64,000 nt of DNA from Leptolyngbya boryana PCC 6306 (GCF_000353285.1 NZ_KB731324.1:6165018-6229017), one strand, 5' to 3'; counted from the first letter of the stretch, positions 11,101 to 19,149 are shown. Program-made: numbers and translations. Notes: a model not told the origin generated them from the letters alone.

Positions 11101-14100
11101 CAAGCCAAAGACATCATATTTTCCGTTCAAATCTCGTGGCGTTAAATCTGTAGCAAGACTAGTGAAAGCAACATAACCGCCATTGTTACTAATGACAGGA
11201 TTGAAAGAAGCGCCTTGACCACTATTTGTCTCAGCAGGAATTTGGCTCGCTAGAAGTGTGAGATTCTGAGTGACATCTCGGACAAACGCATCCAGTGCAC
11301 TATTTGTATCGTTACCGACAAGATTACTTGAGAAGCTATTAAAGACAACATAGCGCCCGTCGTTGCTAATTCCAGTCGCAAAAGAACCTGTGCCAGTGCC
11401 GCTGCCAGTGCCGCCATCTGCACCCGTTGCATTATTCCCACTGTCTGAACCTGCCAGATTGACGCTAATCAATTTCGTGACATTCGTGGTTAGATCTCGT
11501 AAGAAGACATCACTGGTTCCATTTGTGTCTGTGGCAACTAAATCAGTAAAGGTGCTAGTAAACGCGACGAATTTACCATCGCCACTCAGTCTCGGGCTGA
11601 ATGCTCTTAGGGGCGTGAATTCGCTGCTGACGCTATATCCGCCTGCTTGATTCACACTGACGTGTACCGTTGTGTTTGTATCTAAGTTGCGAACAAAGAC
11701 ATCTTCGTCATTGTCGCCATCGGGTGTGCCTGCAAGGTTCTTGGCAGTACTTGTAAACGCGATCGTTCTTCCATCCTGGCTCATACTGACTTGGTACGAA
11801 TCGCCATCTGAAATTGCACCACTTGCTCCCGTTGCTCGGCTCACGAGTGTAATACTGCTGTTTGTGCGATCCCAGACGAAGACATCTCTGAGTCCATTCG
11901 TATCACCAACCGCAAGATTCGATGCAGCACTGACAAAAGCAACATATCGTCCATCGGGGCTAATAACAGGCTGCTCTGAGATGCCACCTGTTGCACCTTG
12001 AGTGATATTCAGAATCGAATTATCCTGACTATCCCAAACAAATACATCTTGCAGTCCATTCGTGTCGCCAGCAACAAGATTGGTTGCGCTACTCGTAAAG
12101 GCAACATAGCGACCATTTGCACTCAGTGCTGGATTGAGTGAAGCTGCATTCGCACTGTTCGCTCCATCTATTGCTCGGCTGACTAATCGCAATTGCTGCG
12201 TTTGCACATCGACCCAGAAAATGTCGATCGCATTATTATTATCGACACTACCTAAATTTGTCGCTTCACTCGTAAAGACGACATAGCGACCATCCGCGCT
12301 AATGCTGGCGTTTCCTGAAGTGCCATTGGCGATCGTTGCACCCTTGCTGATCAGCGTTGTCGTTCCAGTTTGACGATCGCGCAAGAAAACATCGGCAACT
12401 CCATTTGTATCGCCATCTGTAAGCTCAGAGGCATTACTGGTAAAGACAATGTAACGCCCCGTTTCGCTCAGTGAATTTTCTGCCAGCGTCGAGTCTCCAC
12501 TGCCTGTCCGTGAGCTTGTATTGGGGTCAGCATTACGGCGACTGATGAGAGTGGCTGCTCCAGTTGCTACCGGAATGATGTATCCATCAAAGTTAGAGTT
12601 GACATCTTCTGGATTGAGATTGCTTGCCTGACTGACAAACACAACACTTGTCCCATCACTGGTGATGATGGGGACAGAGATCGAAGGTTCAATCCCAGTC
12701 GAAGTGGTTCCAGAACTGTTATTGCCAACGCCTCCGGTCGGCGTGCGGCTGATTAAGAATGTTTTACCTGAATCGGGTTGTCCGGTCGAAATATCTCGGA
12801 CAAAAATATCTTGCACTCCATTCGTGTCGCCATTGGCTAAATTGGTACCCAGGCTTGTAAAGGCGATCCGCTTGCCATCTGCGCTCAGCGTAATGTTGCC
12901 AGAGTCCCCATCTGATGGAGTTCCTGTGGTGTTCTGACTGACTAAAATAGTCTGATTCGTTGTTAAGTTCCGAGCAAATACATCTACTTTATTGTTCGTA
13001 TCGCCTGCGACGAGATCGGTTGAAGCACTTGTAAAAGCGAGGGTTTGCCCGTCTCGACTGAGTACCGGATTTTGCGAGCCTAGATTTAACCCGATCGCGC
13101 CAGGTATTGTATTCCCGCTGTTTGTATTTGTCGCATTCACACTGGCAAGCTGAATGGTTCCGGCTAACGGGTCTTCGGGCGATCGCGTCCAGACAAAGAC
13201 ATCTCGCACTCCGTTCGTATCGGTTGCGAAATTGGTCGCATCACTGACAAATGCTACCCGGCTTCCATCGCGACTGATAACCGGGCTAGATGATGCTGCA
13301 TTACCAGAAGTCGTTAAGTTAATAACCGTATCGGTTTCTTGCTGCCACAGGAAGATATCTTGTACGCCATTTGTATCAGATGCTGCCAGATTGGAATAGA
13401 GGCTGGCAAATGCTACATATTTTCCATCGCCACTGATCACAGGCGCATCGGCTCCAACGGTTCGGCTGATTGTGCCGATCCGATTTCGACTGACATGAGT
13501 TAAAGCACCTGTCGATCGTGTCCAAACATACACGTCTGGGCGAGCCGAACTATCGGTGGGTAAAAGTTGAGATTGAGTTTGAAATGCAATTCGGCTGCCA
13601 TCATCGCTGATACTAGGAGCAGATGAGGCACGGATTCCACTCTTGCCTGTGTCATCTCGGCTGACTAGTGAAATGTTGCCTGTAGTCCGCTCCCACACAA
13701 AAATATTGTTAATGGAATCTGTATTGCTTGCCATTGATCCAACAAGATTGTTGGCATTGCTAATGAATGCAACAAAGTTGCCATCGAAGCTAATGACGGG
13801 ATTGAGGGATGCGCCCGTTGCACTGCCACTTTTGCTAAAATTCTGGCTAATCAGGGTGACGGAATCGGTTTGTCGATCGTATAGAAATACATCCGATGCT
13901 CCGTTACTATCATTGGCTCCCAAGCTCGAAGCGCTGCTCGCAAAGACAACATAGCGTCCATCTCCACTGACTGCGTTTTGTCCAATGTTATCGAGTCCCA
14001 CGCTGCCTTTTACGAGTGTAGGATTGCTCACTGAAATCAGATCGACAGGCAGAATTGATTGGTAGTTAGCCTGAATATCAGCATTGAATGCGATCGCGGA

Positions 14101-14667
14101 TTCGATCGCTCCGGTTTGCACTTCCAGCGCCCAATCCCCATTCAGGTTAACATTGCCAGTTAGATTATTCGACGCAGCAATATCTGCACCAGTTAACAGG
14201 CTGAAGTGCTGAATAAAGCTTTGTCCAATCTCTCCTTGAGCGACATCACAACCGTAGATCAAAATGTCTGCATCTGCGGTGAGGGACTGGCTCCACAGCT
14301 TAAATTCTGACTGATAGCGATCGAGTGTTGCTCGATCGAGCCAAGTTTCACCTAGTTTGAGCGCACCACTCGCTCCGTGCGAGATAAGGTGCAAGCTCGA
14401 AATCCCGCTCTCTTCTAAGAGTGCTGAAGTAATTTGGGCGATCGCATCTTTGACGGGATCGAGAATTAAAATATGAGCATCGCCTTGAATCCCTGCAACT
14501 AATTCCTGGTAGTTTGGAACGCTCGAATCGATCACAATCAAGGACGATTTGCCCTGAAGCGATGACCAAGTTGGACTGAAATCATTTTGCGAAACTGCGA
14601 TCGATGGAATTGTGCTGGTTTCAAGTGGAGATTGACGATTCCATTGGGGTAATCTCGCGAAGTCCAT
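5116..14667 (-). CDS. Giant DUF4347 / propeller-repeat / Calx-beta / FG-GAP-like protein
   Basis: A 3183-residue protein. The frame opens at 14706, but GGAGAAG six bases before the ATG at 14667 (MDFARLPQ) decides the start. Domains in order: a DUF4347 domain (about 45-205), with the LHLISHG and ILIYGCDVA segments common at the front of large cyanobacterial and marine exoproteins; 16 repeats of the S-DG-VAF-S type each followed by DVF(V/L)(Y/R/W)D (about 210-1185), likely beta-propellers; 12 Calx-beta repeats of about 107 residues (about 1190-2580), each ending in an NDD-like motif; and 12 repeats of the D(I/L)xWRNxxTGExAxW type (about 2590-3183), FG-GAP/VCBS-like. Many Asp-rich loops imply calcium binding. 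No Sec signal is visible; type I export is usual for such proteins but no transporter is adjacent. Probably a surface adhesin or matrix protein; function unproven. Confidence 0.9.
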   Translation of the reverse strand: MDFARLPQWNRQSPLETSTIPSIAVSQNDFSPTWSSLQGKSSLIVIDSSVPNYQELVAGIQGDAHILILDPVKDAIAQITSALLEESGISSLHLISHGASGALKLGETWLDRATLDRYQSEFKLWSQSLTADADILIYGCDVAQGEIGQSFIQHFSLLTGADIAASNNLTGNVNLNGDWALEVQTGAIESAIAFNADIQANYQSILPVDLISVSNPTLVKGSVGLDNIGQNAVSGDGRYVVFASSASSLGANDSNGASDVFLYDRQTDSVTLISQNFSKSGSATGASLNPVISFDGNFVAFISNANNLVGSMASNTDSINNIFVWERTTGNISLVSRDDTGKSGIRASSAPSISDDGSRIAFQTQSQLLPTDSSARPDVYVWTRSTGALTHVSRNRIGTISRTVGADAPVISGDGKYVAFASLYSNLAASDTNGVQDIFLWQQETDTVINLTTSGNAASSSPVISRDGSRVAFVSDATNFATDTNGVRDVFVWTRSPEDPLAGTIQLASVNATNTNSGNTIPGAIGLNLGSQNPVLSRDGQTLAFTSASTDLVAGDTNNKVDVFARNLTTNQTILVSQNTTGTPSDGDSGNITLSADGKRIAFTSLGTNLANGDTNGVQDIFVRDISTGQPDSGKTFLISRTPTGGVGNNSSGTTSTGIEPSISVPIITSDGTSVVFVSQASNLNPEDVNSNFDGYIIPVATGAATLISRRNADPNTSSRTGSGDSTLAENSLSETGRYIVFTSNASELTDGDTNGVADVFLRDRQTGTTTLISKGATIANGTSGNASISADGRYVVFTSEATNLGSVDNNNAIDIFWVDVQTQQLRLVSRAIDGANSANAASLNPALSANGRYVAFTSSATNLVAGDTNGLQDVFVWDSQDNSILNITQGATGGISEQPVISPDGRYVAFVSAASNLAVGDTNGLRDVFVWDRTNSSITLVSRATGASGAISDGDSYQVSMSQDGRTIAFTSTAKNLAGTPDGDNDEDVFVRNLDTNTTVHVSVNQAGGYSVSSEFTPLRAFSPRLSGDGKFVAFTSTFTDLVATDTNGTSDVFLRDLTTNVTKLISVNLAGSDSGNNATGADGGTGSGTGTGSFATGISNDGRYVVFNSFSSNLVGNDTNSALDAFVRDVTQNLTLLASQIPAETNSGQGASFNPVISNNGGYVAFTSLATDLTPRDLNGKYDVFGLNLSTTVSLSLSKNTIAEATPTNSVQYTIRRNQTAGSLTVKLAIDNTSTVSASDYTFTAGSGITLTQNGSELTIEFANGVNEGILTLSAIDDTALEDEEVLNLSVVASPDYAIADSFGTTSLKFIDNEIPIFVSITNTTQDIKEGNSGEKAFTFQVKLATPATTDPVTVRYTVQPGTADANDFTATTGILTFNVGESDTQTITVQVKGDTQFEPDETFTVELSDASANARLQTGSATATIENDDIAPTISIVGLDSITEGQSSTQTYALTVQLNQTSSTPITVDYAAVDLGAANGKDYVLAPGQLTFAAGEQTKTINVTVNGDSIFEADEQFKIQLSNAVGAILPEAQAAKTVTITNDDTAPTLSIETVTEQSEGTTPYNFVVKLTGETEVPVTVKYATVPGTATVEDFTNVSDSLTFAAGETQKTIAIAITDDTQRERNESFSVQLSEPTNATITTASATGTITDNDPIPTVSITNVTKAEGNSGNTPFEFEVSLSNASDQEIVLNYTTEDGTALVSDNDYQTASGTIRFAPGTTKQTITVNATGDSRREQDETFSVKLNTTTPSLVTIPTDAIGLGTIQNDDLTFPSISVSPATVNEGGVLSFEVSLSDTSSDEIRIDVATSDGTALLSDFDYTRLTQTLIFAPNERTKTVTVQTTNDNKLEDDETITLTLSNPVNTTIAGTGSAIGTIKNDDQRPTIGIASTPLSEDDPTAAAYPFTIRLSNPTTQTVTVKYRTIDDTATVADNDYVATNGTITFNPGETEKTITVQAIADRKFEPTERFIVRLEDAVNADLSPTATDGLGVLNNDDAAPQLSISSRTGAQAEGDSGTTPFVFVVTLNNPSSEEIRVNYTTANGTATSPADFAATNGTLIFAPGQTEQTITVNVATDSGIDGIEPDETFFVRLSDPIGATLSSNSEAQGTILNDDNAPTPTIRIDDVIASEGNGNTTYTFKVKLLQPTTNTVTVQYRTLDGTATVADGDYTGLTTPGTLTFAPRETEKEISIVVRGDTKFEPNEDFFVELFNPTNATLSSLSTAKGVINNDDARPTISIGNVVVSEGNVDGAFTDAIFTVSLSNPSSEAITVDFTTVDGTALVSDNDYQAVSGKLTFTPGVTSQQITVKVRGDRKFELDEAFSIRLSAPTNADLFTAPNQGIGTILSDDFRPTITIDDATPVLEGNSGTTPIQFKVRLSNPSSETVTVKYVTKNGTADGNDFATVSTPTTVTFAPGQTEQTITVQAIGDTQFELDETFTIELSEPSNAQIADGSATGTIINDEALPRLSIAAVPPSLAEGNSGITPFTFEVSLSEASPVPITVRYSTVDGTATITGNDYVAASGTLTFAANETKKTITVNTLGDTQFEGNETFQVALSNASGATIQTGSATATITEDDTPPGGDTTDSPYDILWRNQRTGENMLWLPSGSLLEREIPFFTVPDPRWQIAGSADFDGDGDTDLLWRNPSTGETAIWQMAPDLSFRGSLLPTTDSSWEVKGIADFNRDRKPDILFRNVSTGENALWFMRDTALSSSSFITRVADTSWQIDVVADFDNDGNADIFWSNTRTGETALWFMNGTNIKSSQFLQKVPDIAWRPITSGDFNRDGFVDLFWRNQRTGENAIWFLRNGELQSSSFIQSVPPTSWQLEQVYDFNGDQSLDLLWRNTVTQEMAIWYMAREVFGAYALLPSLPDRNWAIEGVGLIGNQRKGEIVLRNYQTGENRIWRVNQDVFNRTTMLETLSRDWEIQGTGDFDRNGDADIVWRNLRTRELSIWLTQNGQVREKVTVPLGWNVPTTWKILAVDDFSGDGTPDLVWRNDETGETAFWTFNGTQFSSSSSILPAMDTNWRLEGVADMNNDRSLDLIWRNPTTGEIAYWLFDRTRLTRGVINPAIDLNWQIRGFADFNRDGQTDIVWRNLVTGENGIWIMNGIQLSQSIKLENALPNWDIVGIGEYNQDNQLDLLWRDRLTGSNAVWYLNNGNFVLGAYIPSLPDPAWTVEGIDDF

Positions 14668-14879
14668 ATTCTTCTCCAGGTAGGACGAGGGTTCTAGTTT
14701 GCTCAATGGGTAGATTTCCCAATCCGCGCCTTAGGACATTCACCTGGAATTACAAAGCAGTAATTTCGCAGATTTTTCGAGAAGAAATTGTGAAGCATGA
14801 TCGCGGGATGTACGGATGCACGCAACAATTTTTCGGTTATGACGATCGTGGATAAAACCTATTGACTCTGTCGAATTTA

Positions 14880-14919
14880 AGAGGGCTATGCTTCAGCATT
14901 CCCAGGTTGATAGCCCTCT
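14880..14919 (-). terminator. Hairpin after the coiled-coil protein gene
   Basis: AGAGGGCTAT (14880-14889) pairs perfectly with ATAGCCCTCT (14910-14919). It lies just downstream of the minus-strand gene ending at 14955; a short T-rich stretch follows on that strand. Confidence 0.6.
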
Positions 14920-14954
14920 GTATCGATTTCTTTGCTCATTAGAGCAAAATTAAC

Positions 14955-15359
14955 TTATGCACTTTGCTCAGTCTCAGTTTCAGGCGTAATTTTTGCTCCT
15001 TTCGTCGCTTTAATTCGGGCGATGCTGCTTTTACGAATGCGATCGCTTTTCCGCGTTCCACCTGCCATCTCATACTCTCGGCTATCTTTGCCGTATTTGA
15101 ATGCGACTCCAGTTAACATGCGATCGCTGAGATCACCTAAGCTTTTTTCAAGTTCCTCAATTTGTTTTTTAGAAGAGTCGAGGAATGTGAGCGCGCGATT
15201 ATAGTCTTCAATATGACTGCGTAATCGATCAATTTGCACGCTCATATGCACCACACTGCGAGACTCACCAAAATCCATCGCCGGATCAACAGCTTTTAGC
15301 CCTGAGATGCGGATCTCAGCCTTTTCTAAAATTCGCGAAGTACGCTTTTTACGAGACAT
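14955..15359 (-). CDS. Cyanobacterial coiled-coil hypothetical protein
   Basis: A 134-residue basic protein that I do not recognise. The ATG at 15359 (MSRKKRTSR) is chosen over the frame opening at 15404 because AGGAGAG sits a few bases upstream of it. The middle (about residues 40-85) is strongly helical, with heptad-like spacing around IDRLRSHIEDYNRALTFLD and KKQIEELEKSL, suggesting a coiled coil. A FKYGKDSREYEMAGG segment and a Lys/Arg-rich then Glu/Thr-rich tail follow. No membrane segment or signal peptide. It has its own hairpin terminator and is probably monocistronic. Function unknown. Confidence 0.75.
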   Translation of the reverse strand: MSRKKRTSRILEKAEIRISGLKAVDPAMDFGESRSVVHMSVQIDRLRSHIEDYNRALTFLDSSKKQIEELEKSLGDLSDRMLTGVAFKYGKDSREYEMAGGTRKSDRIRKSSIARIKATKGAKITPETETEQSA

Positions 15360-15558
15360 TTTTCTCTCCTCTACAGATTTATGCGACCAGCTTGGCTTAC
15401 TCAACCGGACTTCTGGTTCAGCAGAAAACGCAGAAAGAATGTAAGGATTTTATAAAGTTGCTTTGATAATGCAAGTGATTTCTCTACCGCGATCGATTTT
15501 GTCTCCGCAAATTTACATGCTGTCTCTGTGTAAGTCACTGATCAAATCACAAAAATAG

Positions 15559-15725
15559 AAGCTGTCGTTACGACAGCTTGTCTATTCGTTACGACAGTTG
15601 TTGCATTTCTCGTGACAGCTTGTCTATTCGCTACGACAGTTGTTGCATTTCTTGTGACAGCTTGTTTATTCGTTACGACAGTTGTTGCATTTCTCGTGAC
15701 AGCTTGTTTACTCGTTACGACAGTT
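15559..15725. repeat. 42-bp tandem repeat array headed by a palindrome
   Basis: Near-identical units begin at 15574, 15616, 15658 and 15700, an exact 42-base period with a few substitutions. Each unit carries two related cores: CGTTACGACAG and, about half a unit away, TCGTGACAG. The array starts with a perfect palindrome, AAGCTGTCG (15559-15567), TTA, CGACAGCTT (15571-15579). Units are contiguous with no unique spacers, so this is not CRISPR. Because 42 is a multiple of three, a repetitive 70-residue frame runs through it on the minus strand; I regard that as incidental. Multiple related ~20-bp cores next to a terminal palindrome resemble transposase-binding arrays at the ends of Tn7-like elements. 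Confidence 0.85.
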
Positions 15726-15928
15726 TTGTGATTGTCAGGAATGAAAATGTTCAATAATTAACAACTTGTGAACGAAGACGGCTTGATAGTGTGATGATTC
15801 AAGAGGGTGAATTTAGAATTGCTCGTCAGTCCTGAGTATCCTACTGCATCAATGTCAGATCTTTGAGAGTGCATCAAGCTCATGTGGAAATGGTTGAGTA
15901 GAGATGGATCTTCACTGCGAGCCAATCG

Positions 15929-15997
15929 ATGGAATGTCCTCTATGTGGTCACGCTAAAGCTCATCAACATGGCAAGATGCCCAACAGTCATGAATGA
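15929..15997 (+). pseudogene. IS1-type InsA zinc-ribbon remnant
   Basis: A 22-codon frame encodes MECPLCGHAKAHQHGKMPN and then stops. The Cys-x2-Cys pair and the following basic HGK segment match the beginning of IS1-family InsA proteins (compare CCPSCNSTNVVKNGK in the intact copy near 51 kb), but the rest of the transposase is gone. The remainder of 15726-16126 shows no other gene; a TACAAT -10-like box at about 16089 probably serves the next gene. Confidence 0.4.
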
Positions 15998-16126
15998 AAA
16001 GCGACCAAGGTTCAGATCAAATCTCCCGATAATTCGGTAAAACTAATTGCAGCTAAGTTAATTCGTTATCAGATCTAGGCTTCCTGGTACAATCGCTCTT
16101 GTACAAGAATAGATTTGATTCGTTTT

Positions 16127-16411
16127 ATGAGTACCGAAAATACGACAGGCGCCGATGCGATCGATGTTGCGATCGCAAAAGGAATTGACTTTGATGGTTC
16201 TCCGATCCCCACTGAAAAGCTCGACCTTTATAACAAAGTCATGGCACTTGAAGCGGGACGGCAACGCAGTGGAGTATCGAATACGATGCGATCGAGAATT
16301 GTGCGGATTGGAGCAAAACATATTCCTCAAGCTGATCTCAACCAAATGCTAGAGGCGGCTGGATTTGCACCATTGAAAGATAAAGAAATCGCTTTCTTTT
16401 ACAACAAATAA
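16127..16411 (+). CDS. DUF4090-type small cyanobacterial protein
   Basis: A 94-residue protein beginning at the ATG at 16127 (MSTENTTGADAID). The conserved core GIDFDGSPIPTEKL, a VMALEAGRQRSGVSNTMRSR segment and the end PLKDKEIAFFY match my memory of the DUF4090 family, which is largely restricted to cyanobacteria and has no known function. No signal or membrane segment. Its stop and the start of the downstream lyase share a base (TAATG at 16409-16413), so the two are translationally coupled. Family name from memory, moderately sure. Confidence 0.75.
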   Translation: MSTENTTGADAIDVAIAKGIDFDGSPIPTEKLDLYNKVMALEAGRQRSGVSNTMRSRIVRIGAKHIPQADLNQMLEAAGFAPLKDKEIAFFYNK

Positions 16412-17412
16412 TGGTTGCTTACTCGGATATTTTAGCGGCTGCCGATCGTCTGGCTGGAATCGCTCACAAAACCCCTGTGATCACCTCCAGACTAGTGAAT
16501 CATCGAACTGGAGCACAGGTGTTTTTCAAGTGTGAGAATTTCCAGCGATCGGGATCGTTTAAGTTTCGGGGAGCATACAACGCGATGGCTCAATTGTCCG
16601 ATGAACAAAAGCAGCGAGGCGTTCTTGCTTATTCATCGGGCAATCATGGGCAAGCTCTTGCTTTAGCAGGTGAGCTTTTAGACATTCCGGTTACGATCGT
16701 GATGCCCAGTGATGCGCCTGTGGTGAAAAAGGCTGCAACTGAAAGCTATGGTGCAGAAGTGATCACCTATAACCGAGCGTTGCAGAAACGAGAAGACGTG
16801 GCTCAATCCATTTTGAGCGATCGTATTTTAATTCCTCCATTTGATTATGAGCCTGTGATCGCCGGACAAGGCACTGCGGCAAAAGAATTGATCGAAGAAG
16901 TGGGTGAACTGGATGTTTTGCTCGTTTGCTGTGGAGGCGGAGGATTGCTTTCAGGATGTGCGATCGCCACAAAACATCTTGCACCAAACTGTCAAATCAT
17001 TGGGGTTGAACCGAGACAAGCAGATGATGCGAAGCGATCGTTCTATAGTCGAACGCTGCAAACCGTGGAAAATCCGAATACGATCGCAGATGGTGCAAGA
17101 ACGCCTGCTCTCGGACAACTGACCTTTCCAATCATTTTGGAACGAGTAGATGAAATGGTCACAGTTTCCGAAGCGGCAATTCTTCGCACGATGTTCTTTC
17201 TATGGGAACGGCTGAAAATCGTAGTGGAACCGACAGGTGTGCTTGCTGCCGCTGCATTACTCGAAGGAATCGTCTCTTTCCCCGATGCCAAAATTGGCGT
17301 AATCATTAGCGGGGGTAACATCGATCTCAAAGAAGCCGGAAAGCTCTTTACAAAAGCAAATGCTCGTGAGAAAGCAACTCGTCGCCGTCCTTTAGCACCA
17401 GAAATGAGCTAA
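16411..17412 (+). CDS. PLP-dependent threonine/serine ammonia-lyase
   Basis: A fold-type II PLP enzyme of 333 residues. The PLP-binding lysine is in SGSFKFRGAYNA (Lys51), the SSGNHGQALA segment binds the substrate carboxylate, and CGGGGLLSG (about 173-181) holds the PLP phosphate. It lacks the C-terminal ACT-like regulatory domain of biosynthetic IlvA. It therefore belongs with catabolic threonine dehydratases, serine racemases and 3-hydroxyaspartate ammonia-lyases, which cannot be separated by eye. Expected reaction: beta-elimination of a hydroxy amino acid to a keto acid and ammonia. It follows the DUF4090 gene with overlapping stop and start. Cytosolic. Confidence 0.88.
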   Translation: MVAYSDILAAADRLAGIAHKTPVITSRLVNHRTGAQVFFKCENFQRSGSFKFRGAYNAMAQLSDEQKQRGVLAYSSGNHGQALALAGELLDIPVTIVMPSDAPVVKKAATESYGAEVITYNRALQKREDVAQSILSDRILIPPFDYEPVIAGQGTAAKELIEEVGELDVLLVCCGGGGLLSGCAIATKHLAPNCQIIGVEPRQADDAKRSFYSRTLQTVENPNTIADGARTPALGQLTFPIILERVDEMVTVSEAAILRTMFFLWERLKIVVEPTGVLAAAALLEGIVSFPDAKIGVIISGGNIDLKEAGKLFTKANAREKATRRRPLAPEMS

Positions 17413-17677
17413 ATTCAATGCGATCGCTGTTCTGCTCATTGCCTAGATTCTCACAATCAAAGGGTATTGTCGAAGTCTTAGGGACGATGGAAAGTACTTC
17501 GGAGTACTCCAGACAGTTTAAAGCCGCAGCGAGATAGTTTGATTTCTACGGGTCTAGTAGTTCACCATCAGTCAATCAGATCGAGAGATAGGAGGATAGA
17601 GAGAAGATCTGCACTCAGAGTTGCTGCTCCCCATCTCCCCACTCCGCAAAATTAAAGTGGCAAACTACGCGTCATGC

Positions 17678-18787
17678 CTAACGTTTGATCGAAGCTTGGA
17701 CTTGGTCGAAGACCGCTCCATCGTCAAAGAACTTCTTCTGTGCTTGGCTCCACCCGCCATACTCCTGAATCGTGCCCAAAGTCTTCACCGCCGGGTACTT
17801 GTCCGTATTCTCTTTCGTCTTCACCGGGGCACCATCCAACGGGCGGAAGCCTAACTTGACGAATTCGGCTTGTGCTTCCGGGGTGTACAAATACTGCACA
17901 AATGCCTCTGCAACTTCTCGCGTGCCATGCTTATCCACGTTCTTATCAATCACCGAAATCGGAATATCGATCGACACATTGGGATCTGGCACGACATATT
18001 CCAGCTTTTCCCCCTTTTGCTGTGCCAGAATCACTTCATTCTCATAGTTGATCAAGGCATCACCTTGTCCCTGCTTGGAGAATGCGTCAGTCGATTCGCG
18101 GGCATCTTTTGCCAGCACTGCCACATTGGCAAACGCTTTGGTGACAAACTCGGTCGCTTTAGCTTCATCCTTATTGTTGGCTCTCAAAGCATGATCCCAG
18201 AGAGCGAGGAAGTTCCAGCGAGCGCCCCCCGAGGTTTTCGGGTCTGCCGTGACCCATTTGACATCGGGACGGGTCAAATCATCAAAGGTTTTGATATTTT
18301 TGGGATTACCGGGACGGACAATCACCGCAGCGACCGTTTTGGCGACAATGCCATTATTCGGGGTTTTGGTCGTCCAGTCAGAATTGACAAATCCGGCTTT
18401 GACGAGCTTTTCGGTATCTGCGGCGATCGCTAAGTTGGCGACATCGGCTTCAAGACCATCAATAATGGCGCGAGTTTGAGAGCCTGAGCCACCGTAGCTT
18501 TGTTTAAAGGTGACGGTTTGCCCTTTTTCTTTTTGCCATTTTTCGACGAACTTAGGAATGATGGCATCGTGAGCGGCTTTGGGGACGGCATAGCCGACGA
18601 GGGTGAGTTCGACCTCTTTAGCGGAATTGGCAACGGGGCTAGCGCTATTGGGACTAGAAGAAGTTGAAGCGGTGTTGCCGCCGCAGGAGGCGATAGCGAC
18701 ACTTAGGGTGGTGCCGATCACAAAGAGTGAAACGAATTTTTTCAGCGATCGTAAATTAAATAGCGGTCTGTTTTGCTTCAACTTCAT
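17678..18787 (-). CDS. sbpA: Sulfate ABC transporter substrate-binding lipoprotein
   Basis: A 369-residue periplasmic sulfate/thiosulfate-binding protein. A positively charged start and hydrophobic stretch lead to an IASC lipobox with Cys35, so it should be a lipid-anchored protein. Mature-protein hallmarks include KQSYGGSGSQTRAII, GLEADVANLA, the TADPKTSGGARWNFLALW ligand segment and the late GFRPLDG. It delivers sulfate to the CysT/CysW/CysA permease, whose genes are not in this window. A perfect ACGGTAAT/ATTACCGT inverted repeat lies just upstream (18806-18829), and a CysR-type regulator is encoded divergently, pointing to control by sulfur supply. GGAGAAC before the ATG supports the start. 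Confidence 0.95.
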   Translation of the reverse strand: MKLKQNRPLFNLRSLKKFVSLFVIGTTLSVAIASCGGNTASTSSSPNSASPVANSAKEVELTLVGYAVPKAAHDAIIPKFVEKWQKEKGQTVTFKQSYGGSGSQTRAIIDGLEADVANLAIAADTEKLVKAGFVNSDWTTKTPNNGIVAKTVAAVIVRPGNPKNIKTFDDLTRPDVKWVTADPKTSGGARWNFLALWDHALRANNKDEAKATEFVTKAFANVAVLAKDARESTDAFSKQGQGDALINYENEVILAQQKGEKLEYVVPDPNVSIDIPISVIDKNVDKHGTREVAEAFVQYLYTPEAQAEFVKLGFRPLDGAPVKTKENTDKYPAVKTLGTIQEYGGWSQAQKKFFDDGAVFDQVQASIKR

Positions 18788-18805
18788 GAATTGTTCTCCT
18801 AATCT

Positions 18806-18829
18806 ACGGTAATATTGTAGGATTACCGT
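18806..18829 (-). promoter_or_regulatory. Operator-like inverted repeat upstream of sbpA
   Basis: ACGGTAAT (18806-18813) and ATTACCGT (18822-18829) are perfect inverted repeats with an 8-base spacer, 18 bases before the sbpA start. Read on the minus strand the site contains CGGTAATCCTA, which recurs upstream of the CysR-type gene at 19150-19160. Probably the regulator's binding site. Confidence 0.6.
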
Positions 18830-19149
18830 TCTTTTCAGCTTTCAATCGTATCGGAGAAAGAGATAAAGCGCAAGAAAATACTCCCATTTTTTGATCGGAT
18901 TACTTGAGATTAGGATTGTTTTAAGGCTTGTAGAGGAGTCAGCGCGAGCGTTTCTATGAATCTGCGTCAGAAGTCTTTTTTGGTCTATTGCGTCTGTGAC
19001 ATCTAGATGACTGAATTTAATCATTCAGTGAGTACACTCAAATGCCGTAGATGATCAAACCCTTCTCGGGTTGCGGCAGCCTTAACAAATTCATCATGTT
19101 CAAGATCGTGACAATTTGCACTTGGCGATCTACGATATTGAAATACTCC
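18830..19149. other. Divergent intergenic region between sbpA and the CysR-type gene
   Basis: About 320 bases with no credible coding frame. It holds two small stems, ACTGAAT/ATTCAGT (about 19011-19030) and AACCC/GGGTT (about 19047-19062). Either could be structural or part of promoters; I see nothing else. Confidence 0.4.

Noticed and set aside
15559-15725. Possible CRISPR array
   Set aside because: Units are contiguous and similar over their full length, with no unique spacers and no cas genes nearby.
15542-15754. A 70-codon minus-strand frame with a 14-residue repeat
   Set aside because: It is created by the 42-bp tandem repeat, whose period is a multiple of three. There is no ribosome site, and the residues simply mirror the DNA repeat.
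18806-18829. NtcA site (GTA-N8-TAC) upstream of sbpA
   Set aside because: The GTA and TAC are 12 bases apart, not 8, and the full palindrome is longer, matching the CysR-side element better.
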